Assembly (NCBI RefSeq): GCF_000835495.1
Contig: NW_015622544.1
Location: 3,128,855-3,192,854, forward strand
Direction of reading: 5' to 3'
DNA: 64,000 bases
Source of the DNA: Cladophialophora immunda
Lineage: Eukaryota > Ascomycota > Eurotiomycetes > Chaetothyriales > Herpotrichiellaceae
Shown: positions 10,503 through 22,031 of the stretch, in pieces
Position numbering within the stretch: position 1 is the first letter of the stretch
Layout: every line of letters begins with the position of its first letter
Notes under the pieces: model-generated
Database searches by the model: none
Seen by the model: the letters and a program-made list of their open reading frames with translations, nothing else
Told to the model about the DNA's origin: nothing
Made by a program: the position numbers and the translations under genes

Positions 10503-11490
10503 TCATTGATATGGCGGCACTTCGGCGAGGAACGCTTTCAGGCAAGCTGCAGCTGTGGCTCCGGCATATCTCTGAAACTTGGGGTTCCAGGGACGAGCTG
10601 CGATAAATCAGGTCCCCCTATGTTGAAGACAGATATCCCGTGTTCTTCAACAAGCCTATCCCGCAGCGCACGACGGGATTCGAAGTAGCCATTTCTCCCT
10701 GATGAACATGTACGATGTGGCCGTCACCGGGGCCCTCGTTGTTCTTAGGGTTCCTTTCCCGAGCACGGTCCACAAGCGCTGTATCTTCACAGCCCAACTC
10801 CTCACAGGTCGCATCCAGGGCGGCGGCGCATATCCGGTTAGGATACAAGCCGCACGTCGCGCAAGAGGGAGTCGTCGCAGCTGGGTGGTGCTGGTGCGAG
10901 TAGGACGGCTCATATAGCGTGTCGAGAATGGTGCCAGGGTGTACGAACCAGTCACTCTTGCCTTGAAATTGCCGAAGATAGTCATTCATTCTAACCTCCA
11001 GCCTTCTTCTGTGATAACTTGTCTTTAGTCTTGACAGGATTGAACGGATCTCTACCGGCGGTTCTTCGCCAATGGTATAAGTCTATCGATGGCGCCAGAT
11101 AGGGGTAGCAGAACTTCCGCCGGAATCGCCCGTTTCTGTGACTCCACAGATGAAAATGTCCCCCAGATATACTTCACGCTCGTTTACGATGGGTGCGGCG
11201 CCGCAGAAACCTACCTGCAAACGCCAATCTGATGTTTGGATAACTCCTTCGTAAGGAGTTTGCCGAAAAGATCCGTCGAAGAATGTCCAGGCCCGGAATT
11301 TGCACAAGCACAACATTGTGTCCTTCGATGGTGCCGGTTGTGTATTCATTGACATCTCCTGGTACACTGCCGCAAGGTCCAAAATGTTCATCGAACATTA
11401 ATTTTACTGCTAAAAATTCAGAGTGCTACACACAAAGGATGGCTGTGGTGAATTCCAAACGACTCCTTGGCCGCAAAGGGGGAGAATGGG
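10503..11490 (-). pseudogene. Decayed PNP/UDP nucleoside-phosphorylase domain gene
   Basis: Conserved pieces of one fungal PNP domain (the type found at the N-terminus of many fungal NLR proteins) appear in the correct order on the minus strand but in different frames. About 11455-11400: EFTTAILC, then an in-frame TAG, then SEFLAVK. About 11398-11230: NEYTTGTIEGHNVVLVQ. A frame change near 11215 leads to YLGDIFICGVTETG. 10989-10680 carries VHPGTILDTLYEPSY, an LGCEDTALVDR block and EMATSNPVVR. A further shift leads to RDRLVEEHGISVFN and another to NPKFQRYAGATAAAC, ending at a TGA at 10503. At least one nonsense codon and three or four frame changes are present, and standard introns do not explain them. 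It lies immediately downstream of, and in tandem with, an intact PNP-domain gene, so it is probably a dead paralogue. Confidence 0.75.
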
Positions 11491-11491
11491 C

Positions 11492-14400
11492 TTAAGGCCT
11501 GCCCGAACCTAATTTCAAGGTGGCCATCTTCGACGCAGGCGTATCCTTTTCGATATTGATCGATTCGAGTAGAAGGGCCTTGGCATATGCACCAGCAACT
11601 GTGGAAGCATGATTCTTCCAGAACTCAGGTTTGTGAGAGTCAGCATAGTCGCTCACCCCACGAACGACCAATAACGGCTGTGCCTCACGGGTGGTGTAGA
11701 GGTCGTGTGCACTTCCATCTATGGCCACGAAAGATGTCCAAGAACGGGACACAGAGCTTTCCGCACTGATGTCTATCATTGACCGTGTCGCGAATCTAAT
11801 TTCCCCAACGTGAATTTTTGGCGAGTGTTCCTGAAGTTTTGGTAAAAGTATCTGCTGGTTCGGGTCGCAAAAGTCACAGTTTAGATGGTTGCCTACATGC
11901 ATGTACCCAGCTCGAAAAACAATGTCTCGCTCCCGTCCAGGATAGATAGCAAAACTTGCTAATGTGGATTCCTCCTGTTCAAAACTAGACAAGGCGCTCC
12001 GTAAGTCGACTTGTTCTAGAGAGTGTACGGCTGGCAAAACCCGGATCATAGATGGCCCGTTGTCCAGAAAATCCCTGTCGAGAAATTCAAAGGGTTTTTG
12101 GGAGAGTTCTGGGCTTAATGTTGCCACGATCACATCTCCGAGGGAAGTGTCACGCCACGGACTAGCCGCGGAAACCCCAGTGGACAAGAAGAGGCCGATG
12201 TTGGGAAAGCCAGAGCACAGGTCCACAATCAAAGGACCCCGAGATGTTTCCAGATCATGGTGGGCAAGCACAACGTTCCAACGACCAACTGTACCGAGCA
12301 CATAGCTTTTCGGATCGGATCGATGTCTGGCGAAATTGTCGTGCCTTGTATCCAGTGCGGCAGTGGCAACGCGGAGATCGAGCGACCGGGAGCAAATCCA
12401 AGCTATTGAATAGTCTCCCCGGTGGAAACCTTGGATGTTTGGTTGCCAAATATCCTGGGGAGCATTGTAGCCTGTAATGAACGACCATTCTGAGGTTGCA
12501 GCAGATTCCCCATAGTACGTCGGGTCGTCGGGATGCTCTTCAGCTTCAACATCCACCGGACCTTCATGATCTTCGGGAACTACATTGTCGTTTGAATGAC
12601 CCAGCGACTGGCCCACTGACACTGATGAAGATCGCGCCGATCCTTGATCTTCAGCCCATGGAAGCGTCATCAACGCAATATACTGGAGATGTGCCATGAT
12701 ATGGCGTAGAAGGTGTGCCTCTTCTGAATGCCCGTCCCCGTGGCCGCCATCTCCGTTTTCATCTTCGCCGTCCTCAACGTCCTCATCGATTGCCGTTTTG
12801 TTGGGTATTATCACTGCTGACATTTGCGAAGTCAACGTCTCGTCCACTTTTGTACGCTTAGATGGCGAGTATGGCAGTGAGAAAACGCTTTGTGTTTGCT
12901 TCCTCTTGTCTAAAACTGAATGCTTTTCTGGTCCTGGACAGATAGGACATTGATAGAAGACCGGGTCAAGTGGGATTCGACGCATGCTGCGGGCGAGGAG
13001 GTCTTGGAACTCGCTTTCGTCATATGTCTTCGCGTGATCTTGCACTAAGTGTGTTTTATAGTTTTCTGGCGTGCGGAAGCAAACGTATTCTTGTTCATGT
13101 TTTGGAGCGAAACAGGTATATCGCATCTCGCCGTGAGCGTTACGCATGTGGTTGGCCCAATCCGCACTTCTGGAATAGAGGTTGAGAGGCGTGGAGCACT
13201 CTTCAAATAGACAGACATACGGCTGAATGTCATTCTTCACGTGTTGCCTGGGCATACCGTTAGCTTCATCTGTAAACAGATCAACCCTACACGACAGTGG
13301 GCTAACCTCCACTTCCGGGAGTCTCGGCCTGTGCTATATTCCACGGGCAGCGGACGGCGACAGTACGGGCAGGGGAAGAACGGTAACGCAGGGTTGATGT
13401 GGGGTGGCTTTGGCGGCGGCGGCCAAGTGACCTGTCCATCCTTGAATGTCCTCCCGCTTGAAATCGAAGTTGTTCCAACCTCGGATCTTTCAAGCACGGC
13501 ATCATCGTAGTCCGTCGCGCGCGTACTCGGAACAGACCTTGAAGGTACTTCAGATGGCGCAGTTGGTTGTGGCGAGGATTCATCTTTGTGGGAAGGCACC
13601 TCCATATGTATGTCGTCACCTTTTTCGCCTTCGGGTGCCGTGCTTGCGACATGTCGGCCAGAGGTAGATCGCGTCTTGTCTTCGGCGAGTCTCAACGCAT
13701 GCTCTCTCGCGTATTCGAACTGGTTGCGTCGCTTGACGTTTGCAAGCAAAAGGCGGGTGCAGATGAATTCCGCCACTTCTGGATACTCGCGTCGGAATCG
13801 TTCGTTGATATACCACTCCATATGCTTTCTGAAGTCCTCCGAGCCTGGGTAGATAAATCTGCTCGCTCGCTCACGCCAGTCGAATCTGCGAGAACTGCGG
13901 ATAGTCAGAAGCAGTTGGTGAAGTCGAATCAATATGTTCTCAACTTCGTGGTCGGGCCGGAACTGAGATCCTGTCGTGGAACTCGCATCGGAATGGTTTG
14001 AATCGATATTGTCGTCTTCGTCTCGGCCGCTTGGTTGGGGAGAGATGCCTCCTTCCGCCTCCGTTTCATCGTCATCGCTGAGCTCCCCAGAAGACAGCAC
14101 TTTCTCCAAGTGATTGGCGTTATGCTGCGCCTGTTGATCTAATATAGATTGTGCGAGTGCCGGATCCTTGTACGCCTTGATCGCTGATCACCGAGAGCAG
14201 TTAGCATGAGCTTCTACTGCGTGAGGAATGGGACAAACAAGGAGCCGGAGGTTTGCGCACTCTGACGAAGGTTCAACTGCAGCGCGTCTAATAGGCCCAT
14301 TACGGCTGCTTTCATGTTTTCATTTCCTTGTAGCCGGGCATCAGCAGATGCAGACCACCGCGCAAAGGCCCCAATGGATTCCACCCATAATCTGAAACTT

Positions 14401-14540
14401 GCTGATTGGTTCAGTACCCAAGTATTTTCAAACATATCGGGGAGTTGAAGACATTCTTCGAAAAGCACTTCACACTCTTTGGAAGCTTCGAATATGGTAG
14501 CCTTATTCGATACCAGAGCCTCGCCCTCCGCTGCGGCCAT
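11492..14540 (-). CDS. C2H2-like zinc-finger protein fused to a degenerate PNP domain
   Basis: Three exons (14261-14540, 13307-14183, 11492-13247; the first splice junction is the least certain) give about 970 residues. The N-terminus (FEECLQLPDMF, FRLWVESIGAFARW, SADARLQ) and the middle (FPCPYCRRPLPVE, WRQHVKNDIQPYVC, CSTPLNLYSRSADWANHM, FYQCPICPG) match the fungal family with degenerate C2H2-like fingers often annotated as oxidoreductase acuF-like. From about residue 640 a PNP/UDP phosphorylase fold follows (DYSIAWICSRSLDL, YVLGTVGRWNVVLA, LGDVIVATLS, VVRGVSDYADSHK). In the catalytic region, where active relatives read F-x-M-E-A-A-G, this protein reads FVAIDGSAHD, so the ribose-binding Met-Glu pair is lost. 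No NB-ARC or NACHT domain is present. It is divergent from the S8 protease gene. A sensor or regulatory role in heterokaryon-incompatibility-type immunity is inferred. Confidence 0.7.
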
Positions 14541-15116
14541 GACGAGCTGAATTGATGAATGACAAGAGAGTCTCTTGACCAGATTATGCGCTGAGTAGGG
14601 GAGCTTTTGGGGCTATCGAGGAACCTAGAGACGACTCATCAGGCGAATCTCCTCACAAAAGAGGCTGACTAGAGGTCGTAGGCTGCGTGATAATGGTAGC
14701 AGTCCAAAGAGGTGCAGGGCCCAGCGATTTGTCGTATGCGGAGTCCATTCATGAGTAGATATACCTTGCATCTGGCATGCCTGTCTGTCATTACCCCTTT
14801 ATATTTTCATCTTGGACCATTTTGAATTCGAGGATGACGACCAACAAGTGCTGAGATATGTTGCCCTTGCAAGCCCAGCTGGCTGGCCCTAGCATATATT
14901 GCGTTAGTCCTGTAACCCCTCTCTACTCTACCCCTCCGACGGGCTTTGTGCCACGTGAGTATGTGTTTTACTCGGTCGGCCTACTTCTACCTTGCGCCCT
15001 CAGCCTCACCAAGCAGGAAGGACAACCTCCTATTGACGAGTCACTTGCAATATTGCGCACTGACGTCTATGATCTGATTCTATTAAGGCGACGTCTAGCA
15101 TTAATGTAATCGCAAG
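14541..15116. other. Divergent promoter between two NLR-associated genes
   Basis: About 575 bases shared by the C2H2-PNP gene (minus) and the helical-domain/S8 protease gene (plus). One 83-codon frame (14858-15109) has no recognisable family. The shared promoter would allow co-regulation. Confidence 0.4.
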
Positions 15117-18100
15117 ATGCCCACCTCTCTCCGAGTCGAGATAGACCTATCGGTTGCCATCCTCCCGAAGTTCGTCGCTGCAGCACGGGTGCACAGCTCA
15201 CTGTACCAAGAGAAACCCAGCTTACGAACCTTTTACCAGAATGTCACGGCTGACCTCGTTGCAATCCATGAAATCCTCTCCGGGCTGAGAGAGCATCATG
15301 ATTCGGTCTTGGGGCAACTCGCCGGTGGTGGATTGTCACTCGCGGTACAGAAGGTGCTACTGCGCCTGGAGCGGATAGCGAGGGTAAGCTACGACCCTCA
15401 GCACAACAGATCCAGGCCCCTAAGAGTATATTTATGCAGACGAGAGGCGACAAGAGTGCAGCACATCCTTTTCGAAAGCTCCAGACGCTCAAGGCTGCGT
15501 CCACAACCACATCCAATGATCTGTCTGGCCTGCGTCGATTGTCAAGCACCGGAATGAAAGACAATCGGGCCAAACTGCTGCATAATCTTGATAAATGCCT
15601 CGCGACTCTCACTGGCATTGTCATTCAGCAAGGCCGACTGCCCACAGAAACGTCATGGCAGGAGGGTAATCAGACCCCCGGAAACCCGATGGAAGGCCCC
15701 CTAGGCAATCCAATGACAGACGACGACAGCCCCGATCTGGCTCATGAAGTCGAAGCCCTTCATAAAGCCATGGCCGTCCGCTGGCCTTGCTCTTGTTGGA
15801 GACGGCACGGTGCCTTGCTACGACTGACGTCTTTCTATATCGAGAGCGATATCAACGTCCACCCTGCTTTCTACATGGACTTACTGTTCTCTCACAACAG
15901 CGTTGACTCGTGGAAACGTGCCAAAATCAGGTTAGAGAAGTATATGGGATCTAGCCAACCCCGCCCCGTGTTCACTTTCAGTTGACGCCATTGACTTAGA
16001 CGCGCAGCCCAAGTCCATTGGAACGAGACTGTGACAAACCCTCCTGAGTACGCGGATCAGTTTACGACAGACGTACATGCTCCTTTGGGCGGACTAGGAA
16101 GGTCTGAGCAACGAAGCATTCAATCTGTCCTTTCTTCTGCTTATGAGGCAGACGATGCCAACTGTCGGAATATTCCAGTCCAACCAATTGGTACACTGTG
16201 CCGGCTCACGCTTGAATGCAACCAAAATGCTCATTTGATTTACTTGCTGGCAAGAAAGCAGCGCAAAGAGGTACATCTACGTGGTAAGCTGAAGGGGTTG
16301 GCCAATTATGGCGTGGACCGACTGATCCCGCTTTCCACGATCCTGAACGACACAGGCAACAATGCGTTCTTGGATCTGAGACAAAATGTCAAGGAGCGAC
16401 TGATGTTAGCAAATATCCTGGCGAAAGCCGTCTTGCACCTTTGTGCCTCGCCGTGGGTGCGGCGGCAGTGGGTTAAGGAGAGACTGTGTCTGGCTCTGTC
16501 GGAGCGGGAGCACTCCCCCACCGATAGCGTCCTACAACTTCACCTGAAATCAGATCTTGACGAACAGACCGATTGCGGGGACTATTACGAAGTCCAGCAT
16601 CCCTGCCCTATCCTTGTGGACCTGGGCATCCTTCTTGTCGAACTCGAGTTAGGCAAGCCAATCCAAGAGCTGATAGAGCTCATGGAGCCAGGCCATCAAG
16701 CTGCTGCGATGGCATTTCACCGGAACCTTTCCATCTCGGTTTTGAAGCGCGTGCTTAAATCAGGTTTACTCTCGAGAACGTTTGTTCCCTATTATCAGGC
16801 AATATGGGCTTGCTATGACTGCAAGGCTGTCGGCAGTAACATAACCGAAATTCGGCAATGGATCAAAGACAAGATATCCGGCCCTCTGAACCAACTTCTT
16901 TTGGCCTCTTATCAAGTTTGCATCACACCTGAAGGTATACAGACCCTTCAGAGTCAGCCTATGAGTTTTAGAGGCTCCATCGAGAGAAATAAATCTCCGG
17001 CTGAAAGCACTGCTCACATTGCGGATGACAATTACATATCCATTCTGTGCCAACGTGGTCGATTTCTGGACTGTGAACGCAGCTTATTGCCGGATGACGC
17101 ATCCAAGTAAGTTATACAGCAGAGTAGAATCTCGCGGGGGAAGGGTTGTTTATTGACTACTTGAGCAGATGGGCTGGCGCTGATGACTGGTTTGAAAACC
17201 TCCAGCGTAAGACGCTCTCCCACTTCAAACGACTGGGCGTGACCGGACGAAACGACCAGCCGATCAAGATTGCCATCCTGGACACTGGCATCGATGCCAG
17301 ACTCCATCCTCGGACACGAGCCATCATGGCCACAAATCCCCAGCTCAGCGGTTCATCGGGCCGCATCAAAGGATTGCGCTCGTGGGCGGACGACAAGGTA
17401 GAAGGAGAAGACGTGGAGTCCATGAAAGATGAGCACGGGCACGGAACACACGCAGCCGGGTTGATATTGAAAGTGACTCCCTTTGCGCACCTGTACGTGG
17501 CACAAGTCACGAACGGACTGTTTTTCGAGCCGGATCCGGTTGCTGTCGGCCAGGTTTGTCTTTCCACTCTGCTTATCATTCTGGGGGTGGTCGGAGTTGC
17601 TAAAGTGGACAGGCGATCAAATACGCGGCCGAGGATTGGAGGGTCGACATCATCAGCATGTCCTTCGGGTTCGACGACCGGATCGGCGACATTGCAGAGG
17701 CGATCGACACGGCCAATGCCAGAGGGGTGATCATGCTGGCGGCGGCGTCCAACGGCGGCAAAATCAAGAGCGAAGGGGACAGCTACCCGGCGGCCAGCGT
17801 CGAAGTCATCTCCGTTCGGTCGGCGAACGGAGACGGAAGGTCGTCGGATTTCAATCCAGACAAGCCGGACGACAAGGTCTATTCGGCCTACTTCAACGTG
17901 GTGGGTGAGTATGTCCTCTCCGCCTGGCCCGAGCACCTGGAGCCCAGCGGCGAGAGACGGGCCAGTGGGACTTCGGTGTCCACGCCGATTGCGGCGGGCG
18001 TCGTCGCCCTGTTTCTGGAGTATATCTGGGCCAGGCTGCCGGGAAGCCTGGGTGAAGCTGACAAGATGGCGGCGTACGAGCGCATCCGGCGCAGTCCAAA

Positions 18101-18260
18101 CGCTACCGGGATGCGCATGGCGTTGAGATTCATGGCGTCGAAAAAGGACAAGTCCCAGGGCCTCTGCTTCATCAAGCCGTGGTTACTGATGTCCGAACAG
18201 GCGAACACAAGATGGAGGCAGTTCCAAGAACAGTTCAAGATACCAAGGGAAGATACATAA
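15117..18260 (+). CDS. Helical (DUF7580-like) domain fused to subtilisin-like S8 protease
   Basis: Five exons (15117-15383, 15440-15939, 16000-17106, 17169-17553, 17613-18260) give about 968 residues; the second intron's donor is the least certain. Residues 1 to about 620 are helical and match the fungal DUF7580 family: EVEALHKAMAVRWPCSC, LCRLTLECNQNAHLIYLLA, AKAVLHLCASPWVRRQW and LVDLGILLVELELGKPI. The C-terminal 340 residues are a peptidase S8 domain with a complete triad: Asp about 663 (AILDTGID), His about 716 (HGHGTHAAG) and Ser about 874 (GTSVSTP), plus the oxyanion Asn in AASNGG. No signal peptide, propeptide or nucleotide-binding domain is seen, so it should be cytoplasmic. Such proteases partner gasdermin-like proteins in fungi (HET-Q2 type). 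The gene converges on a candidate gasdermin gene 143 bp away. Confidence 0.78.
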
Positions 18261-18403
18261 GGCATACTTTGTGGCGCAGGATAAGAATCAATCACTACTT
18301 TGATAGACGACTGGCACCACCCCAATCTTGTATAACAGAGCTTTCCGGTGGCTATGTAGTTGATCACCCCCAACCAGATTTTCACTCTGGGACCGGATCA
18401 GGG

Positions 18404-19303
18404 TCACAATTTCGCATACAAAACGTTGCATAACTCGCCGTCGATGATGTCCTGCTCAACGGCCAGCGTAGCCGCGCAGTCACCATGTCGGTCGATGTCC
18501 TCGGCAGTGACATCGTGATCGCCCAGCTTGAACGCCAGGACCTGCTGCCCCCCGCTCGCGCCGGGTCCGACGAGCATGAACGCCCCCTTGTTGTACGGCT
18601 CGTTGGCCACGGTCCCCGCGTGGTCGATGGCGATCTTCCGCAGCTGGTACGTGAAGACAACGTCGGTCGAGGAGGAGGACGTTGTCGCGCTGCTACTTTG
18701 GGCCTGGTACCCGCCGTCCAGGCCGACCTGGACTGGAACCCCGAGCGGGGTGGCGTCGAACGAGATCTCGCCTGCCCCCTCAATCTGGCTGGTCCGTTTG
18801 CGGTAGAGGACCAGCCCGCGCGCGATCTTGACGCCCGTGATCATATAGAGGGACTTGCTCTGGAACATGCTCCGGCCTTTGAGCCACAGCTGGATCGGTG
18901 GCTCCCGGAGCCGATTCCGCACGTAGTCGTCGTCCGGGACAAAGTACGACGTCTGGATGCTTTCCATGCCGTAGTGGTAGTCCTGCTGCGTGGTGTGCGA
19001 AACCCCACCCTCCACGTTGAGTCCGCACGACGCCAGGAACTGGCCGAGGATCTTGAGCCGTCCACCCTGCATTTCCGACTCCACGTGGGCCCATTGTTCC
19101 GGCGGGTTCTTGTAGATGGTCGGCAGGGGGAAGGCGAGTTGAGGCAGCTGCACTGGCGGGGCGTAGACGTTGAAAGGGAACGCAGACTTCTTCGAGAAGA
19201 CCGGGTCGCTGGGGTCGGCGATGATGTTGCCCAGGGCCAGCGGGCCGTCTTTCTGATAGTCCCAGTTGGGCGCCAGGAAGTACGACTTGACCTGGGTCGT
19301 CAT
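18404..19303 (-). CDS. Candidate fungal gasdermin-like cell-death effector
   Basis: A single exon of 299 residues starting MTTQVKSYFLAPNWDY; an upstream in-frame TTG is not used. It has no signal peptide or classical transmembrane helix. The N-terminus (YFLAPNWDY, GPLALGNIIADPSDP), a central FLASCGLNVEGGV/YHYGMESIQTSYFVPDD block and a late DVVFTYQLRKIAID block resemble a fungal family that I associate, from memory, with gasdermin-like proteins (HET-Q1, RCD-1). In those, a short C-terminal tail is removed by a protease so that the N-terminal domain can form membrane pores. About 65 residues follow the YQLRK block here, room for such a tail. The strongest argument is context: it is convergent, 143 bp apart, with an intact cytosolic S8 protease gene. 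The family call is inference. GC-rich codon use distinguishes it from the neighbouring transporter genes. Confidence 0.5.
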   Translation of the reverse strand: MTTQVKSYFLAPNWDYQKDGPLALGNIIADPSDPVFSKKSAFPFNVYAPPVQLPQLAFPLPTIYKNPPEQWAHVESEMQGGRLKILGQFLASCGLNVEGGVSHTTQQDYHYGMESIQTSYFVPDDDYVRNRLREPPIQLWLKGRSMFQSKSLYMITGVKIARGLVLYRKRTSQIEGAGEISFDATPLGVPVQVGLDGGYQAQSSSATTSSSSTDVVFTYQLRKIAIDHAGTVANEPYNKGAFMLVGPGASGGQQVLAFKLGDHDVTAEDIDRHGDCAATLAVEQDIIDGELCNVLYAKL

Positions 19304-19944
19304 TGTTGCTGCCAACAATCCGATCCAAGCGAACTCAATGATCGCCAAATTATGGACTGGATCCTTTCCAGCGATGAACGAGGGTCTTTTGCGATCTTTA
19401 TCACCACAGCTGCTCCGTCCGATTCTGCTGGATCAGCTGCGATGGAGGGGCTAACGGCGACAAGTGAGGCTGAGGCTGGACTGCGCCCCCCATGAAACGA
19501 CAGAGGGCTGCAGACGATGTCGCTCATTGGGTGTGACCCATGCGACGCCTCTCAGCCTCTCTCTCGGCATAGAAAGAACTCCCCGGTTCTGGCACTCTGC
19601 CAGGCAATAATCGCCTGGGTGTGATAAAACCTTTACCAGCGACACAATCGGAAACCAAGAAACTGCTGCGGGTGCGCCACAGATGTAGGAGGCATAGCCA
19701 GGGCGTTTAGGGACGCTGGTAGATAGAAATAGGTAGACTGGACATAGTAATGGGCAATTCTTGTAACGAGGTGGATGCTCAGCATTACCTTTAAAAACCA
19801 AATATCATAAGGCTTTAGCGTCGTCATTGGACCCGTGCGACGTAGAGCCACAGGGTCGCCTTTTTCTTTCTCTCCTTTGGGGGATGGTATGTGACCTCTC
19901 ACATTTACTAAACTATAGACCTTGCCGCACAAACTATCTATATC
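19304..19944. other. Intergenic, boundary between immune island and catabolic cluster
   Basis: About 640 bases upstream of the gasdermin-like gene and downstream of the first transporter. No gene or cluster-type CGG palindrome noticed here. Confidence 0.45.
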
Positions 19945-21646
19945 TTACGCTTTCATCTCGACCGACTCCTTAATCTCAGCTGCCGCCTCGGCACCGCCAC
20001 TCTCGTCCACGGCAACAGGGTCACCAAAGACCCTCGACATTTCCTCCAGACTCAGGCCCTTTGTTTCCGGGAAGAAGAAGTATATGATGACGACCATTAT
20101 GGCCGAGAGACACAGGAACAACAGATAGTATCTCCAACCGATGGCGGCGAAAGCGCTGGAAGCCGCCTGCGTGTAGGTCAACGAGGCCAGGAACAATCCC
20201 GCCAAACTGACCGAAAGGCCCTTGGCACGCAAATGGGTTGGGAAGATCTCGGAGGAGTAGATGTACGTCGTGGCGTCGTTGCACGTCGCGCAGAAAAAGA
20301 TGTGCCCGAAGAGGAAGAAGATGGCCAGGCAGCTCAATGAGAAGCTCGTGCGATGCTCAAGGACGGACAGGGTGACACACTCGCCTATCAAGACGCACAC
20401 CACACCGATGAACCCGATCACTGTCAGCAAGTCAGAGGTTATACCCATAAAAAGGATGAAGGATGCTGATACTTACGGAGGAACCTTACACGGCCAAGTC
20501 GATCGATGAAAAGCGACGTTATCATGTTGCACGGTATGGCCACTGTGACCCAACCAGCTGTCAAGGCAAGCGCTTGCCGTCCAGAGAAACCCACATTGGA
20601 GTACAGAGTGACACCATAGTCTACAGACATATATCAACATTTGGCCTTGAGGCTTGGGGTTATGGTGGCGGACTTACTGTTGATCACGATCGTGCCTGTG
20701 CACTGTTGGCCAAACATTGTCCCGAAGCCCAACGCAAGGCGCTTGAGGTTATGCTTCCCAGTGAAGAGACTCTTCCAGGTCCCCGCACCAGTCGTGTTTT
20801 CGAGTTCGCACTGCGCTTTGATGTCGTAGAACTCTTTCTCTGCAAAGGCACCCTCGGGGTCTGCAGCGTCATGATGAATCCTGTGAAGCACTGAGCGCGC
20901 CTGCTCGAGCTTGCCGTGTTGCACAACTACGACACCGTCAGCCTTGCTTTCTGGACCATAAAAGACCGCCGCTACTCACGCCATCTCGGAGATTCTGGCA
21001 GTGTATATATCCCCAGGAGCAGCAACCCTGGAGGTACACATTGAAGGCCGAGGGGTAGCCGCCATTGCATGTTGCCCTTCATCGTGTAGCAGGCATATCC
21101 GACCCATCCTGCCAAAGAGTAACCGAGGGCCAGCAAGACCCCGTGGAGTCCAACGAGCAAGCCCCTGGAGTGCGGCGGTGACACTTCACTCTGGTACAAG
21201 GGGACAGATCCCACGATTAAACCGACACCGAAACCCGTGATGAAGCGGAAGGCCAGATACATGCCGACATTCTGGCTGGCGGCTTGAAGTGCGCCGCCAA
21301 ACACAAGTGTGCTGGAAGCAATTGCGATGCTACCTCGTCGAGAGAACTTGTCCGCGAAGGGACCGATTGCCAGGGCCCCGAACAAGCCTCCCGTCTGGAA
21401 GAGGCCGTTGGTGGCGCCGATCAATGCGTTTGCCTGTGGATTGGACGGCAGCAGGTCCATATATGCAAGAAACTGTGGTTGGCCGAGCGTGGTCGCAATG
21501 ATCGAAGCAGAGTAGCCATATGAGATCGAGCCGAGACAGACGAAAAGGACGATCTGAGTTCAATGTCAGACAACTCCGCGAGCAAAGGTTTCACTGCCTA
21601 AGGGGGTTCTTACGGCAACATTCAACCAGGAACGAGATTCTCTCAT
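19945..21646 (-). CDS. MFS sugar-porter family transporter 1
   Basis: Five exons (21614-21646, 20980-21553, 20678-20926, 20477-20620, 19945-20420) give 491 residues with about 12 membrane segments, the normal size for a fungal hexose/lactose-permease type sugar porter. Signatures include LIGATNGLFQTGGLFG, FADKFSRRG, GFGVGLIVGSVPLYQSEV-SPPHSRG (the sugar-porter PESPR-type cytoplasmic region), LPESPRW, IYSSEIFPTHLRAKG and FFPETKGLSLEE. The first intron follows only 11 codons, as in its paralogue at 36162-38007, and most other introns are at matching positions. It lies at the left end of the catabolic cluster and has a CGGAA-N6-TTCCG site about 215 bp upstream of the ATG. The substrate cannot be read from sequence; a sugar, polyol or sugar-acid is likely. 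Confidence 0.88.
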
Positions 21647-21860
21647 CTTGGACAATTTTAGTTCGTTGATAACACAGTTCGAATGCGGTTCTGTGTGCGG
21701 ATGGTCTGAGCAGGACGCGCGTAGCATCTATCAATGCTGGTCAAGCAGGCGGTGCTTCCTTCAAGGATTCAGCCGTTCGATCCAAGGCTACATATGTATC
21801 GTAACTGATATAAGGTCACCATACACAAGTTCCACTAGACATTGAAGGATAACAGAGCCC

Positions 21861-21878
21861 ACGGAACCATGTTTCCGG
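21861..21878. promoter_or_regulatory. CGG-N10-CCG palindrome, transporter 1 promoter
   Basis: ACGGAA-ccatgt-TTCCGG, about 215 bp upstream of the transporter 1 ATG. Full match to the shared cluster motif CGGAA-N6-TTCCG. Confidence 0.6.
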
Positions 21879-22031
21879 TCTGTTGGAGCTTTTGTAACGT
21901 GCCGTTCTTGCCGAAACCTGAAAGAACTTACCGGTTGCTTGTAAGAGCCTCCCCCGCAACGACATGCTCTGTTGGTAAGCGGATGAGATCCATCCTTGGT
22001 TCCAGACCAGAGCCAAACAAGAATCACCAAA

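Noticed and set aside
14858..15109. 83-codon frame in the divergent promoter before the S8 protease gene
   Set aside because: No similarity, and it ends just before the supported ATG; it was not needed to build the gene.
18485..19495. 336-codon plus-strand frame opposite the gasdermin-like gene
   Set aside because: It is low-complexity and Arg/Asp/Val-rich, without family similarity. GC-rich third positions of the minus-strand gene explain the open antisense frame.
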